Of a DNA stretch of 64,000 nt, positions 43,335 to 52,494 are shown one piece after another; positions within the stretch are counted from its first letter, which is position 1; every line of letters starts with the position of its first letter. The DNA comes from a bacterium 1XD21-13 (GTDB lineage Bacteria; Bacillota; Clostridia; Lachnospirales; Lachnospiraceae). The stretch is taken from positions 62,001 to 126,000 of the forward strand of contig QZDX01000002.1 in the NCBI GenBank assembly GCA_009917555.1, read 5' to 3'. A program made the translations under genes and the position numbers. The notes beneath the pieces were generated by a model. The model was not told the origin of the DNA. It was given only the letters and a program-made list of their open reading frames with translations, and did not search any database.

Positions 43335-43363
43335 ATTATAGCGGATCTTTTTCTGTCTGGCAA
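43335..43363 (-). promoter_or_regulatory. Promoter of the divergent PAP2 gene
   Basis: TTGCCA (plus 43358-43363) and TATAAT (plus 43335-43340) are spaced 17 bp apart on the minus strand, about 40 bp before the start codon. Confidence 0.8.
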
Positions 43364-43578
43364 GCATTGATAAATGATCCCTTTTTTAAGCCATTTTTGA
43401 CAAAAAACTGCTCTTTTCCTATGTAATCTGTCATTTACAGTGAAATCAATTCATAATCATGGATTGGCATTCTGTTTCTCATCTTAGAACATAAAAAAAC
43501 ATGCGGTTTTCTTATATAAGATTGTCAAATTAAGTGCAATTTTTGTTTGATAAATGGTCAAATTTCATGCATTTTTTA

Positions 43579-43607
43579 TTGACACCTGTATATACTATCC
43601 TTATAAT
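43579..43607 (+). promoter_or_regulatory. Promoter of the AAA/DUF4143 gene
   Basis: Perfect TTGACA (43579-43584) and TATAAT (43602-43607) are spaced 17 bp apart, about 48 bp before the start codon. The upstream sequence is AT-rich (poly-T/A tracts). Confidence 0.88.
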
Positions 43608-43654
43608 AAAGGAAAACAGCCATTCTTTCCTGTCCCCAGAAAGGAACTTATCAA

Positions 43655-44953
43655 ATGCTGAAAAGAAAAATTTATCACAAGCTTTTAGACTGGAAAAACA
43701 CCAAAAGTCAGGAATGTCTCTTGATAAAGGGCGCCCGGCAGATTGGAAAAACATTTATTATAGAAAAATTTGGGCGGGAGCATTATGGTTCCTATATTTA
43801 TCTGAATTTTTACGAGCATCCCGAATACAAGGAAATCTTTCTGGGCTCTCTGGAAGCACCAGAAATCTATAAAAGGATTTCTCTGTATGTAAAAAACGCA
43901 CAATTTCAGGAGCACAACACCCTGATCTTTTTAGACGAAATCCAGGATTGTCCCAATGCAAGAACCGCCCTCAAATTTCTCGCTCTGGATAACCGATACG
44001 ACGTCATTGCATCCGGCTCATTACTGGGACTTCACTATCGTGAGATGCCTTCCATTCCCGTAGGCTACGAGCGGACCATGGAGATGTTTTCCCTTGATTT
44101 TGAAGAATTTCTCTGGGCCATGGGAAAAAACCAAGAGGCTGTCCATGGGATGAGGGAATATTTTGATCGCAGGGAAAAGGTTCCTGCCCAGCTTCATGAG
44201 CAGTTCCTGTCCCTGCTGCGGGAGTACCTGATCGTTGGCGGTATGCCCGAGGTAGTCAACACCTTTTTGAAAACCAACAATTACCAGGAGGCTTCGGCGA
44301 CCCAGAGAAAAATTATGGAAAGCTACCAGGAGGATATCAAGCATTATGCCTCCACCCCTATGCGCCAGAAAATCAGCGCCTGCTACACCTCCATTCCCCG
44401 GCAGCTGGCCAAGGAATACACAAAGTTTCAATACAAGGTTGTCAGCAAGGACGGAAACGCCAGACGTTATGAAAACGCCCTGAATTGGCTTGTGGATGCT
44501 GGCATGATTAAGCTGTGCTTTAACGTTTCCACACCGCAGTTTCCTCTTGTTGCCTATGAAAAGCCAGAACAGTTCAAGGTATATGTTACGGATATCGGCC
44601 TTTTAACCTCCCTGTACGGCTATGAGACACAGGCTGCACTTGTAAAAAATACCCTTTCCGGCCCGGCCAAAGGAGGTATCTACGAAAATCTTGTTTTTGA
44701 TATGCTGATAAAACGGGGCTTTTCCCTCAATTACTTTAAAAATGACAAGAATACTCAGGAAATTGAATTTCTCTATGGGAAAGATGGACATGTGATTCCC
44801 ATTGAAGTCAAGTCCAAAAATGGAGCCACCCTTTCTCTGAACAGCTTTTTGTCAGAGTATGCTCCTCCCTTTGCCTATAAGCTGATTTCCGGCAATCTGG
44901 GGGTTCATGATACAAAAATCACTTTGCCTTTGTATATGGCGATTTTTCTTTAA
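43655..44953 (+). CDS. AAA_14/DUF4143 family ATPase
   Basis: The protein has 432 residues. The N-terminal P-loop domain has Walker A GARQIGKT (residues 27-34), Walker B LIFLDEIQDCP and sensor region VIASGSLLG. The C-terminal DUF4143 domain carries the EIEFLYG...IPIEVKS motif, a PD-(D/E)XK-like nuclease signature. These single-gene ATPases are widespread in gut Firmicutes and archaea and are sometimes linked to mobile or defence functions, but no role is established. It stands alone under a strong promoter. The ATG follows AAAGGAAC. Confidence 0.9.
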   Translation: MLKRKIYHKLLDWKNTKSQECLLIKGARQIGKTFIIEKFGREHYGSYIYLNFYEHPEYKEIFLGSLEAPEIYKRISLYVKNAQFQEHNTLIFLDEIQDCPNARTALKFLALDNRYDVIASGSLLGLHYREMPSIPVGYERTMEMFSLDFEEFLWAMGKNQEAVHGMREYFDRREKVPAQLHEQFLSLLREYLIVGGMPEVVNTFLKTNNYQEASATQRKIMESYQEDIKHYASTPMRQKISACYTSIPRQLAKEYTKFQYKVVSKDGNARRYENALNWLVDAGMIKLCFNVSTPQFPLVAYEKPEQFKVYVTDIGLLTSLYGYETQAALVKNTLSGPAKGGIYENLVFDMLIKRGFSLNYFKNDKNTQEIEFLYGKDGHVIPIEVKSKNGATLSLNSFLSEYAPPFAYKLISGNLGVHDTKITLPLYMAIFL

Positions 44954-44955
44954 AA

Positions 44956-45000
44956 AGAGGTGCCAAGAACAAGCCCAACCGCTTATTTCTCAGCACCTCT
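44956..45000. terminator. Terminator between DUF4143 gene and V-ATPase operon
   Basis: AGAGGTGC (44956-44963) pairs with GCACCTCT (44993-45000). On the minus strand the 3' arm is followed by TTTTT, so it ends the V-ATPase message. It may also end the plus-strand ATPase message. Confidence 0.75.
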
Positions 45001-45026
45001 CTGTGTTTATGAAAAAATCGGATTTC

Positions 45027-45644
45027 TCACCCCGTATGCATCTTCTTAATCACCTTAAGCCTAGTAAATTCCTCCCTCTCCTTCTCCTCCAGAGCGTTTG
45101 CAATCTCCTTCACCAGGGTCTCATACCTGGGAATCGTAATATTCTGCAAAGCATTGGCCCTCTTCTGGGCTTTCTTAATATTGGCAGCCAAAAGGTAGGC
45201 GGAATTCTCCACCATGGAAAGCTTCACCGTCAGATCCTTCACCTTCTCAAAGGACACACGGGCAATATCCAAGGACTCCCTGGTGCTGTAGAAGGCGTAG
45301 GCCGGTGTACGGGTCGCCGCATCGTAGCGCACCAGAGGAATCTCTGTTCCCATAATGCTTCGCAGCTTCACCTCAATGGTATCCTCGATGGGCACATTCC
45401 GGGCAACGTCCGACACGAAGTTCACTCCCAGCTCCATATTGGCCTTCTGTAAGGCACTGTAGGCCGTCTGAAAGGTGGTCCGAATCTCCTTCTGGATATC
45501 CCGCGCCTGCTCCACCAGGCTCATCAGCTCCCGAATGAGAATATTCCGCTTCTTATCCATCAGCTCATAGCCCTGACGGGCAAGCACAAGAGAATTTTTC
45601 GCCAATATTAAATTGCCTTTGGTAGGAAATGATTGATTATCCAT
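45027..45644 (-). CDS. V-type ATP synthase subunit D
   Basis: The protein has 205 residues from the ATG at 45644, behind GGGGTGGAG. It forms the long coiled-coil central stalk subunit: TKGNLILAKNSLVLARQGYELMDKKR is the N-terminal helix that enters the A3B3 head, with a matching C-terminal helix (RANALQNITIPRYETLVKEIANALEEKE). It is the last gene of the operon. A long R1 hairpin fills the gap from subunit B. Confidence 0.95.
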   Translation of the reverse strand: MDNQSFPTKGNLILAKNSLVLARQGYELMDKKRNILIRELMSLVEQARDIQKEIRTTFQTAYSALQKANMELGVNFVSDVARNVPIEDTIEVKLRSIMGTEIPLVRYDAATRTPAYAFYSTRESLDIARVSFEKVKDLTVKLSMVENSAYLLAANIKKAQKRANALQNITIPRYETLVKEIANALEEKEREEFTRLKVIKKMHTG

Positions 45645-45654
45645 GGCTCCACCC

Positions 45655-45769
45655 CTTATTCCAGTTCCGTAACCTCTTATACCATACACCGTTTAGAGAT
45701 CGATTTCCGGCCGCAAATGCATGCGTCCGAAAACCGATCTGTGCATGGTATAAGAGGTTACTGTTTTGC
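45655..45769 (-). repeat. R1 family hairpin (copy b) between V-ATPase B and D
   Basis: The best-formed copy has a basal stem of 17 perfect pairs (GTAACCTCTTATACCAT with its partner) continuing as GCAC/GTGT. An internal stem AGATCG-TTT-CGG with CCGGAAATCGATCT follows, then an apical CGCA/TGCG hairpin. The right bulge reads CTAAACG. The element ends CGGAACTGGAATAAGG, which is the ribosome site of subunit D. Confidence 0.88.
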
Positions 45770-45777
45770 AAAATTAT

Positions 45778-47166
45778 TTATGCCTCTTCCGTTTGCTGCT
45801 TATAATACTGATTCAATATCTTCGTATCAATCCGATCCAGCTCTTCTCTCGGCAACATTCCAAGAAGCTCCCAGCCAATGTCTAGGGTCTCCTGGATGGT
45901 TCTGTTATCCTCAGAGCCTTGGCCTACAAACCGCTCCTCAAAGGCTTTTCCAAAAAGCAGATACTTTTTATCAATGGGCGACAACTCATCCTCACCAATA
46001 ACCGAAGCCAGAGCTCTTGCATCTCCCACCTTTGCGTAGGAGGAAAAGAGCTGATTAGCCAGAGCCTGGTGATCTCCTCTGGTGTAGCCCTCTCCAATGC
46101 CGTCCTTCATAAGACGTGACAGGGAAGGCAGCACACTAATGGGCGGATACACACCCTGCCCGTGGAGAGACCGGTCCAGTACAATCTGCCCCTCCGTAAT
46201 ATATCCGGTCAGGTCCGGAATGGGATGGGTAATATCGTCATTGGGCATAGTCAAAATGGGAATCTGGGTCACAGAGCCATTGACGCCCTGAACGATTCCA
46301 GCACGCTCATAGATGGTAGCCAGCTCACTGTACAGATAGCCGGGGAAACCCTTTCTGGAAGGGATCTCTCCCTTGGATGAGGAAACCTCACGCATAGCCT
46401 CCGCAAAGGAGGTCATATCCGTCAAAATAACCAGAATGTGCATATTGCACTCAAAGGCAAGGTATTCCGCCGCCGTCAGCGCCACTCTGGGGGTAATAAG
46501 ACGCTCCACCACCGGGTCATTTGCCAGATTCAAAAACATGGTTACATGCTCGGACACACCGCTCTCCTCAAAGGCCCGCCGGAAAAATTCAGCCACATCA
46601 TGCTTGACGCCCATGGCCGCAAACACAATGGCAAACTCCTCGTCAGAATCCTCTCCCAAGGAGGCCTGGCGCACAAGCTGGGCCGCAAGCTGGTCGTGGG
46701 GAAGACCGTTTCCTGAGAAAATGGGAAGCTTCTGTCCTCGAATCAGGGTGGTCAGCCCGTCAATGGCGGAAAATCCCGTCCGAATATAGTTTCGCGGATA
46801 CTCGCGCATGACAGGATTCAATGGCTGGCCGTTTACATTCCTATGAATGTCAGATTCCACCTCGCCCAGACCGTCAATGGGCTGGCCGATGCCGTTAAAG
46901 GTACGACCCAGGATCTCCGGGGACAGGGCAATCTCCATAGGATGACCTGTAAGCTTCGTATGGGTGTTCCGAAGGGACATATTGTCCGTTCCTCCAAACA
47001 CCTGAATCACGGCCTTATCCTCATAGCACTCAATGATACGGCCCAGCTCCTTCTTCTTCCCGTCTATGGTAATCTCCACAATCTCTTCATAGGAGGCATC
47101 CTGTACACCCTCCAGGGCAATCAGAGGGCCATTGATCTCACTTAATCCTAAATACTCAATTGACAT
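45778..47166 (-). CDS. V-type ATP synthase subunit B
   Basis: The protein has 462 residues from the ATG at 47166 (a GTG four codons upstream is less likely). It is the non-catalytic hexamer subunit: P-loop degenerate [39 protein letters not shown] and [23 protein letters not shown] are family hallmarks. It binds nucleotide without hydrolysis and supports subunit A. Confidence 0.96.
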   Translation of the reverse strand: MSIEYLGLSEINGPLIALEGVQDASYEEIVEITIDGKKKELGRIIECYEDKAVIQVFGGTDNMSLRNTHTKLTGHPMEIALSPEILGRTFNGIGQPIDGLGEVESDIHRNVNGQPLNPVMREYPRNYIRTGFSAIDGLTTLIRGQKLPIFSGNGLPHDQLAAQLVRQASLGEDSDEEFAIVFAAMGVKHDVAEFFRRAFEESGVSEHVTMFLNLANDPVVERLITPRVALTAAEYLAFECNMHILVILTDMTSFAEAMREVSSSKGEIPSRKGFPGYLYSELATIYERAGIVQGVNGSVTQIPILTMPNDDITHPIPDLTGYITEGQIVLDRSLHGQGVYPPISVLPSLSRLMKDGIGEGYTRGDHQALANQLFSSYAKVGDARALASVIGEDELSPIDKKYLLFGKAFEERFVGQGSEDNRTIQETLDIGWELLGMLPREELDRIDTKILNQYYKQQTEEA

Positions 47167-47174
47167 ATTGATCT

Positions 47175-47230
47175 CCACTCCAGTTCCGCAGAATCCAAAC
47201 AGTACACGGGGATCTGGATTCTGCTGTTTT
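47175..47230 (-). repeat. R1 family hairpin (copy c, short) between V-ATPase A and B
   Basis: This is a minimal hairpin of GCAGAATCCA with TGGATTCTGC (10 bp). The loop contains CCCGTGTAC, the GGTGTA-type motif of the long copies. AAAACAG precedes it and overlaps the subunit A stop codon (TAAAACAG). CGGAACTGGAGTGGAG follows as the ribosome site of subunit B. Confidence 0.75.
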
Positions 47231-48995
47231 ATGCATTCTTTTCCAAAACTCGATTATAAAAAGCGTCAATCTCTTCCCGATACCCTTCAAAATCCTCCAA
47301 CTGGTTATTGGGCACATCATACTTGATGGCAATGACGCGCTCGAAGATATTTTCGGACTTCAGCACAGACATGGGCATATTCAGTGCAATCAACGCCCTG
47401 GCCTTGTCATAGAGATAGAGAATGGTCTGCATCATTTTCATCTGCTTCTCCATGGGCACGCAGGTATCATCGGGATGGAAGGCGTTCTGCTGGAGGAAGC
47501 CTAAGCGCACTACCCTGGCAATCTCCAACACCAGCTTCTGATCGTCCGGCAGTACATCGCTTCCGATGAGCTTCACAATCTCCATCAGACTGCTCTCCTG
47601 ATTGAGAATCACCATAATCCGGTTCCGGCAGTCCATAAAGTCCTTGGACACATGATCCTTGTACCAGGGGGCCAGATCCGAAACATACTCGCTGTAGCTG
47701 GTGAGCCAGTGAATGGCCGGAAAATGTCTGGCATAGGCCAAGGACTTGTCAAGTCCCCAGAAGCAGCGAACAAACCGCTTGGTATTCTGGGTAACCGGCT
47801 CGGAAAAATCGCCGCCCTGGGGGGACACTGCCCCGATAATGGACACGCTTCCCTCGGTTCCGTTCAGATTCAGCATCAGGCCAGCCCGCTCATAGAAGGC
47901 AGACAGACGGGAGGCCAGATAAGCGGGAAAGCCCTCCTCCGCCGGCATCTCCTCCAAACGGCCGGACAGCTCACGCAGAGCCTCCGCCCACCGGGAGGTG
48001 GAATCTGCCATAATAGCCACGTCATAGCCCATATCCCTGTAGTACTCCGCCAGTGTAATCCCCGTATAAATGCTTGCTTCACGGGCAGCCACGGGCATAT
48101 TGGAGGTATTTGCAATGAGAGCAGTCCGATCCATCAGCGGATTCCCCGACTTGGGGTCCACCAGCTCCGAGAACTCCTCCAATACCTGAGTCATCTCATT
48201 GCCACGCTCGCCGCAGCCAATGTAAATAATAATATCCGCATCAGACCACTTGGCAATCTGGTGCTGGGTCATGGTCTTTCCTGTTCCAAAGCCGCCGGGC
48301 ACTGCCGCCGTTCCACCCTTTGCAATGGGAAACAGGGTGTCCAGGATACGCTGTCCCGTAACTAGGGGCTTGGAGGCCGGATAGCGCTTTCTGGTCGGCC
48401 GGGGCACACGAATAGGCCATTTCTGCAGCATGGTCAGCTCCTGCTCGGTTCCATCGTCGTGCTGCAATATGGCAATCGTATCTTTTATGGTATATTCCCC
48501 ATCAGGCATTACTTTTACGATGGTTCCCTCCATCTCCGGCGGAACCATAACCTTGTGCACGATAGCTGTGGTTTCCTGAACCTCGCAGATAACGGAGCCG
48601 CCGCTTACCCGGGTACCCGCCTTAACTGTCATATGAGCCTTCCACAGCTTCTCCATGTCCAGGGCATCCACCACTGTGCCGCGGCTGATATAGGCTCCGC
48701 CCTCTTTTGCGATTTCACCCAAAGGGCGCTCAATTCCATCGTAGATGTTGTTCAAAATTCCAGGGGCAAGGGTTACGGAAATGGGGGCTCCGGTGCCCTC
48801 CACCAGCTCTCCCGGCTTGATTCCGGTGGTCTCCTCATAGACCTGGATGGTGGTCCGGCCCTTGGTCAGTCCAATGACCTCTCCTACCAGACGGTCCTTT
48901 CCCACATAGACCATCTCGGCCATTCTAAATTCCGTACTGCCCTTCAAGTATACGACAGGACCATTTATCCCATAGATCACACCTGTTTTATTCAT
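47229..48995 (-). CDS. V-type ATP synthase subunit A (catalytic)
   Basis: The protein has 588 residues. Walker A is GGFGTGKT near residue 232, the catalytic Glu is in [14 protein letters not shown], and [14 protein letters not shown] and [16 protein letters not shown] are family blocks. It hydrolyses or makes ATP in the A3B3 head. The start overlaps the subunit E stop by 4 bp (ATGA). Confidence 0.97.
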   Translation of the reverse strand: MNKTGVIYGINGPVVYLKGSTEFRMAEMVYVGKDRLVGEVIGLTKGRTTIQVYEETTGIKPGELVEGTGAPISVTLAPGILNNIYDGIERPLGEIAKEGGAYISRGTVVDALDMEKLWKAHMTVKAGTRVSGGSVICEVQETTAIVHKVMVPPEMEGTIVKVMPDGEYTIKDTIAILQHDDGTEQELTMLQKWPIRVPRPTRKRYPASKPLVTGQRILDTLFPIAKGGTAAVPGGFGTGKTMTQHQIAKWSDADIIIYIGCGERGNEMTQVLEEFSELVDPKSGNPLMDRTALIANTSNMPVAAREASIYTGITLAEYYRDMGYDVAIMADSTSRWAEALRELSGRLEEMPAEEGFPAYLASRLSAFYERAGLMLNLNGTEGSVSIIGAVSPQGGDFSEPVTQNTKRFVRCFWGLDKSLAYARHFPAIHWLTSYSEYVSDLAPWYKDHVSKDFMDCRNRIMVILNQESSLMEIVKLIGSDVLPDDQKLVLEIARVVRLGFLQQNAFHPDDTCVPMEKQMKMMQTILYLYDKARALIALNMPMSVLKSENIFERVIAIKYDVPNNQLEDFEGYREEIDAFYNRVLEKNA

Positions 48996-49576
48996 TTGTC
49001 CTGCCTCCCTCTAAGCTTAAAGTTTTCCTTTGCTTCCGCAAGCTTTGTCTCAAAGGAATTGTCAATCAATATATTTCTGCCAGGGATCACTGCTCTGCTT
49101 CCTCCCAAAAAGGAATAGCTGCTCACCGTAAGAGGGGCACCAACCTCTACCTCAAGGCTGAGCTTCCGCTCCGCGTCCGAGGGGTCAATATAGAGAATAA
49201 CCTCCTCGCCTCTAGCAAAAGCAAGAGCTTCCCTAAGCTGTCGGACCAAAAGCCGATGATACTCGGCGCTCTCCGCAAATCGGGCCAGACGATCCCGCAT
49301 TTCCACAAACAGCTTTGCCTTAAGCTCCTCCTGCTGGCTGCTGATGGTCCGGCGGATCTTGACCTGCTCCTCAGAAAAACGCTTATTATTCTCGCGAATC
49401 AGCCGCTCCGTCTCTGTCTTGATTTCCAGATTCTCCTGGCGCCTTCTGTCCTCCTGGTATTGCTGAAAAATCTCCTCCATGGCCTGTGTATATTCGCGGA
49501 TCACTTCATCGTAACGCCCCCGCGCCTCCTCCATGGAATACTGGGTAAAATGCTGCAGCTTCTCTTCGATTGTCAA
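48992..49576 (-). CDS. V-type ATP synthase subunit E
   Basis: The protein has about 194 residues. It is a peripheral stalk subunit, a long charged helix (GRYDEVIREYTQAMEEIFQQYQEDRRRQEN) and a C-terminal globular part (FLGGSRAVIPGRNILIDNSFETKL). The best start is a TTG at 49576, spaced 6 nt from AAGGTG, giving M-TIEEKLQHF as in relatives; a GTG nine bases upstream is the alternative. It follows subunit F. Confidence 0.9.
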   Translation of the reverse strand: MTIEEKLQHFTQYSMEEARGRYDEVIREYTQAMEEIFQQYQEDRRRQENLEIKTETERLIRENNKRFSEEQVKIRRTISSQQEELKAKLFVEMRDRLARFAESAEYHRLLVRQLREALAFARGEEVILYIDPSDAERKLSLEVEVGAPLTVSSYSFLGGSRAVIPGRNILIDNSFETKLAEAKENFKLRGRQDK

Positions 49577-49593
49577 AAGGGTCACCTTCTTCC

Positions 49594-49902
49594 TTAAATC
49601 TTCAGTCCTATGGCCTCATTTACATAAGAGGTAATGAAATTCTCACCCCGTTTTGTACCATGCCGGTCGGGAATCTCAATGAGCAGAGGCAGACTACGGC
49701 TCAAACGTATCTCATCAATCAGCTCCGGATACTCCCGTCCAAACTTCTCCGTGAGAATGATAATGGCAATCTCCTTGTCCGCCATTACCTGATCCAGAGC
49801 ATTTTTCAGCTCCTCTTTTCCATGGACCACCGTACCCTCGATACCTGCCAGGCGCATTCCCGTACAGGTATCCATGTTATCGCTTATCAAATACATTTTC
49901 AT
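49594..49902 (-). CDS. V-type ATP synthase subunit F
   Basis: The protein has 102 residues from the ATG at 49902. It has the Rossmann-like fold of subunit F: MYLISDNMDTCTGMRLAGIEG is the classical N-terminus, followed by IAIIILTEKFG. It binds the central stalk at subunit D. Two in-frame Met codons earlier would extend into the leader and are not supported by a ribosome site. Confidence 0.93.
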   Translation of the reverse strand: MKMYLISDNMDTCTGMRLAGIEGTVVHGKEELKNALDQVMADKEIAIIILTEKFGREYPELIDEIRLSRSLPLLIEIPDRHGTKRGENFITSYVNEAIGLKI

Positions 49903-49954
49903 AGAAATCTCTGCCTTTCCAAGCATGTAAAAATGTCAATTTCCAGCTTTCGAC

Positions 49955-50392
49955 TTACAGCTTTCCTAAAATCATAAAGGAAATGATCAGGCCGTAGAGG
50001 GCGATACCCTCTGCCATGGCTACGAAGATCATGGACTTACCGAATACGCTCTGATCCTCGCTGATGGCTCCAAGTGCAGCGCTTGCAGAGGACGCAACAG
50101 CGATACCTGAGCCGATGCCTGAAACGCTGGTTACCAGAGCGGCCGCAATATAGCCAAGTCCAGTTGCCAGTCCCCCATTGGCGGCTGCGCCTGCTGTCTC
50201 AGCCGCATGTACATTGCCACCGTAGGCCAGAATCGAAGCCAGAACCAGGGTACTGAAAAAGAAAAAGCAATTGCAGGCCAGAGAGGTCTTATAACGCTTC
50301 CGGCTCTTTTCTCCCAGGAAATAAGCTCCAAAGGGAACCACAATGCTCAACACCAGTGCTGCAACCAACATAACCTTTACCAACATAGACAT
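49955..50392 (-). CDS. V-type ATP synthase subunit K (proteolipid)
   Basis: The protein has 145 residues. It forms the rotor ring of Vo. Only one proteolipid hairpin is typical (GLGYIAAALVTSVSGIGSGIAVASSASAALGAISED and FVAMAEGIALYGLIISFMIL, ion-binding Glu in AMAEG). The N-terminal half (two hydrophobic helices) is unlike the duplicated hairpin of Enterococcus NtpK. The ATG follows AGGAGG. R1 copy d forms the leader. Confidence 0.93.
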   Translation of the reverse strand: MSMLVKVMLVAALVLSIVVPFGAYFLGEKSRKRYKTSLACNCFFFFSTLVLASILAYGGNVHAAETAGAAANGGLATGLGYIAAALVTSVSGIGSGIAVASSASAALGAISEDQSVFGKSMIFVAMAEGIALYGLIISFMILGKL

Positions 50393-50404
50393 ATTATTCT
50401 CCTC

Positions 50405-50523
50405 CTATTTTAAGTTCCGCACATCCTGCTCCGTACACCCTATATAGAAGAATTTCCAGTCAGAAAAGCATCTGCCTGTAAATCCTTCTGTGCACAGAGC
50501 AAGATGTGCTGTTTTAAGTTCCG
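50405..50523 (-). repeat. R1 family hairpin (copy d) between V-ATPase I and K
   Basis: The basal stem GCACATCTTGCTCTGT pairs with ACGGAGCAGGATGTGC (two G-U pairs) and shares no stem sequence with copies a or b. The internal AGAAGGATTTACAG pairs with CTGGAAATTCTTCT, the apical stem is CAGA/TCTG, and the bulge reads ATATAGGGTGTAC. The element is bounded by a perfect 12-bp direct repeat CGGAACTTAAAA on both sides, the downstream one running into TAGGAGG. Confidence 0.9.
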
Positions 50524-50532
50524 TATTATATT

Positions 50533-52461
50533 TTAATTTGCTTTTTTCATTTCATAGGGCACGAATTCTCGCCCGGTTCCTTTATAGTAGCGGCTGAACA
50601 GCTCGTAGTACTGGAGACGCAGTACTTGGATTCCTACAATCAATCCCTCCATGGCGCAGACGAACACATTTCCCAACACTATCACTACCCAGTTGCCGCT
50701 TCCTCCCTCGAAGCCTGCCAGCATCAGCACTACCTCCATCATGGCCGCATGGCTCACCGCGAAGGCTCCCACACGGACAAAGGACAGGGTGTTGGAGAAA
50801 AAGCTTAACAGCACCTCGAACATTTCAAAGAAGGACTGCACCAAATACATGCCAATGCCTCCTTCGATGCCGCTTCCCTTCTTCTCAAGCCAGGCTGCCA
50901 AGGGCTCCTTAAAGAACATGGCAAGAAGGGGAATTCCAAATACCACACCCAGCACAATTCCTGCAGGAAGCACATGGCCCGTCATAACCAGAATCAGAAC
51001 TGCTGCCAGAGCTCCGTAGAAGATAAATCCAGCCACACCGTTCGGATCAAACCACCCTTCCGCATCCTTATTCTTGAGGCTCACCCGTATGTGAAGAATC
51101 ATGGCTGTCAATATCATGAACATACCAAATACAATGGCTACCACAAAGACCGTGTTCATCTGGCCGATAATGGGAAGGGTCATCATTGCCTCCTTGGGGC
51201 TCAGCCAAATATGGTGAATGACCGTATCCTCAAAGCCAAAGAAGCTGCCGTACAGAAAGCCGAACAGTACGGAAAAGATTCCCGCGCAGGAGACAATGGC
51301 CGCCAGGCTCATGCCCTTTTTCCTGTAGAGCAGGGCTCCTCCCAAAAGCAGCACCAGTCCCTGTCCCACGTCTCCGAACATAGCTCCAAAGATGAAGGAG
51401 TAGGTGAGCGCCACAAAGATGGTGGGATCCATCTCATTGTAGGCCGGAAGTCCATACATTTTAATATACATCTCAAAGGGCCGGAAGAGCTTTGGATTCT
51501 TTAGCTTTGTGGGGGGTGTACTGAATACATTGTCGTGATCATCCTCCACCACTGCGAAGATTTTCTCATCCCGCTCAATTTCCGCTTGGAAGGCATCTGC
51601 CTGATCCTCCGGCATCCAGCCGCACAGGATGTAGAATACCTGGTTCCGCTCCCTGGTAATGGCCGCATATTTTCGAATCTCGAAGGTTTCCCTACGGCGC
51701 TCAAGAAGTGCACAGGCTGCTGCCAGCTGATCCCCGTGATCCGCCACTACCTTATTCATCTCCTGCTCTACGGCTGCCAACTCCTCGTTGATACCCTCTA
51801 ATCCCTCCCTGAGCTTCTCTAGGGCGTCCTTGGGCGTTCCCACATAGTCGTCCGGCATAAAGAAATGCTCGAAATGCATGGAGGCGTACACTGCATCAAT
51901 TTTATCCGCATAGGCTACCGGCACAAAATAAACGCCCCACACATAGGTGTCGTCACACTGGCATTTGTAAAAAATGGTATCCAGGGTATCATATACATAC
52001 CGTTCGAACTTTTCAAAATATTCCTTTGAAATACGGCCAAAGCGGTATTTCACATAGCGGAAGCCCAAAAGCTCATGAATATCATAGGGAATCTCCTGGA
52101 AGGGCTCTATTTTGTCCAGAGAATCCTGGCATTTTTCCTGCTTTTCCAAAAGCCCTGCCTTCTTTTTCCGAAGCTCTAAAAGCTCCTCCTCCGCCTTCTT
52201 CAAAAGCTCTATGGCCTCTTCCACAGTCATGCTGGGAAATGTCCGGCCGGTGTTCAAATCCTCTGGCAGATATTCCTTTGCCCTCTTTAGAATCTCATCG
52301 TAGGGATTCTTATCTGTGTAGGGTCTTAGATTGTGTACGGTTTTAAGCTCTGTCAGTGCATTTTCCAATTGAATTTCATATTTGGAAAGGTACTGCTCGG
52401 CCATCCGTTCAATATCATCCTTGGGGCCGGTGATGCTTAAGAAATTCATTTTAACAATCAC
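50533..52461 (-). CDS. V-type ATP synthase subunit I (a-type membrane subunit)
   Basis: The protein has 642 residues. A cytoplasmic N-terminal coiled-coil arm (about 1-330) is followed by seven or eight membrane helices (AMFGDVGQGLVLLLGG, SVLFGFLYGSFFGFED, LLSFFSNTLSFVRVGAFAVSHAAMMEV) that carry the proton or sodium half-channels; the key Arg is in the SFVRVGAFA helix. The start is set at a GTG (52461) 7 nt after AGGAGG; an ATG four codons later is the alternative. Confidence 0.95.
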   Translation of the reverse strand: MIVKMNFLSITGPKDDIERMAEQYLSKYEIQLENALTELKTVHNLRPYTDKNPYDEILKRAKEYLPEDLNTGRTFPSMTVEEAIELLKKAEEELLELRKKKAGLLEKQEKCQDSLDKIEPFQEIPYDIHELLGFRYVKYRFGRISKEYFEKFERYVYDTLDTIFYKCQCDDTYVWGVYFVPVAYADKIDAVYASMHFEHFFMPDDYVGTPKDALEKLREGLEGINEELAAVEQEMNKVVADHGDQLAAACALLERRRETFEIRKYAAITRERNQVFYILCGWMPEDQADAFQAEIERDEKIFAVVEDDHDNVFSTPPTKLKNPKLFRPFEMYIKMYGLPAYNEMDPTIFVALTYSFIFGAMFGDVGQGLVLLLGGALLYRKKGMSLAAIVSCAGIFSVLFGFLYGSFFGFEDTVIHHIWLSPKEAMMTLPIIGQMNTVFVVAIVFGMFMILTAMILHIRVSLKNKDAEGWFDPNGVAGFIFYGALAAVLILVMTGHVLPAGIVLGVVFGIPLLAMFFKEPLAAWLEKKGSGIEGGIGMYLVQSFFEMFEVLLSFFSNTLSFVRVGAFAVSHAAMMEVVLMLAGFEGGSGNWVVIVLGNVFVCAMEGLIVGIQVLRLQYYELFSRYYKGTGREFVPYEMKKAN

Positions 52462-52468
52462 TTCAATA

Positions 52469-52493
52469 CCTCCTATTCCAGTTCCGTAATATT
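52469..52493 (-). repeat. R1 terminal motif (copy e) without long hairpin, between V-ATPase C and I
   Basis: After the subunit C stop codon the minus strand reads AATATTACGGAACTGGAATAGGAGG, identical to the end of the long R1 copies. The long hairpin part is missing, so this could be an empty form of the element. Confidence 0.7.
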
Positions 52494-52494
52494 T

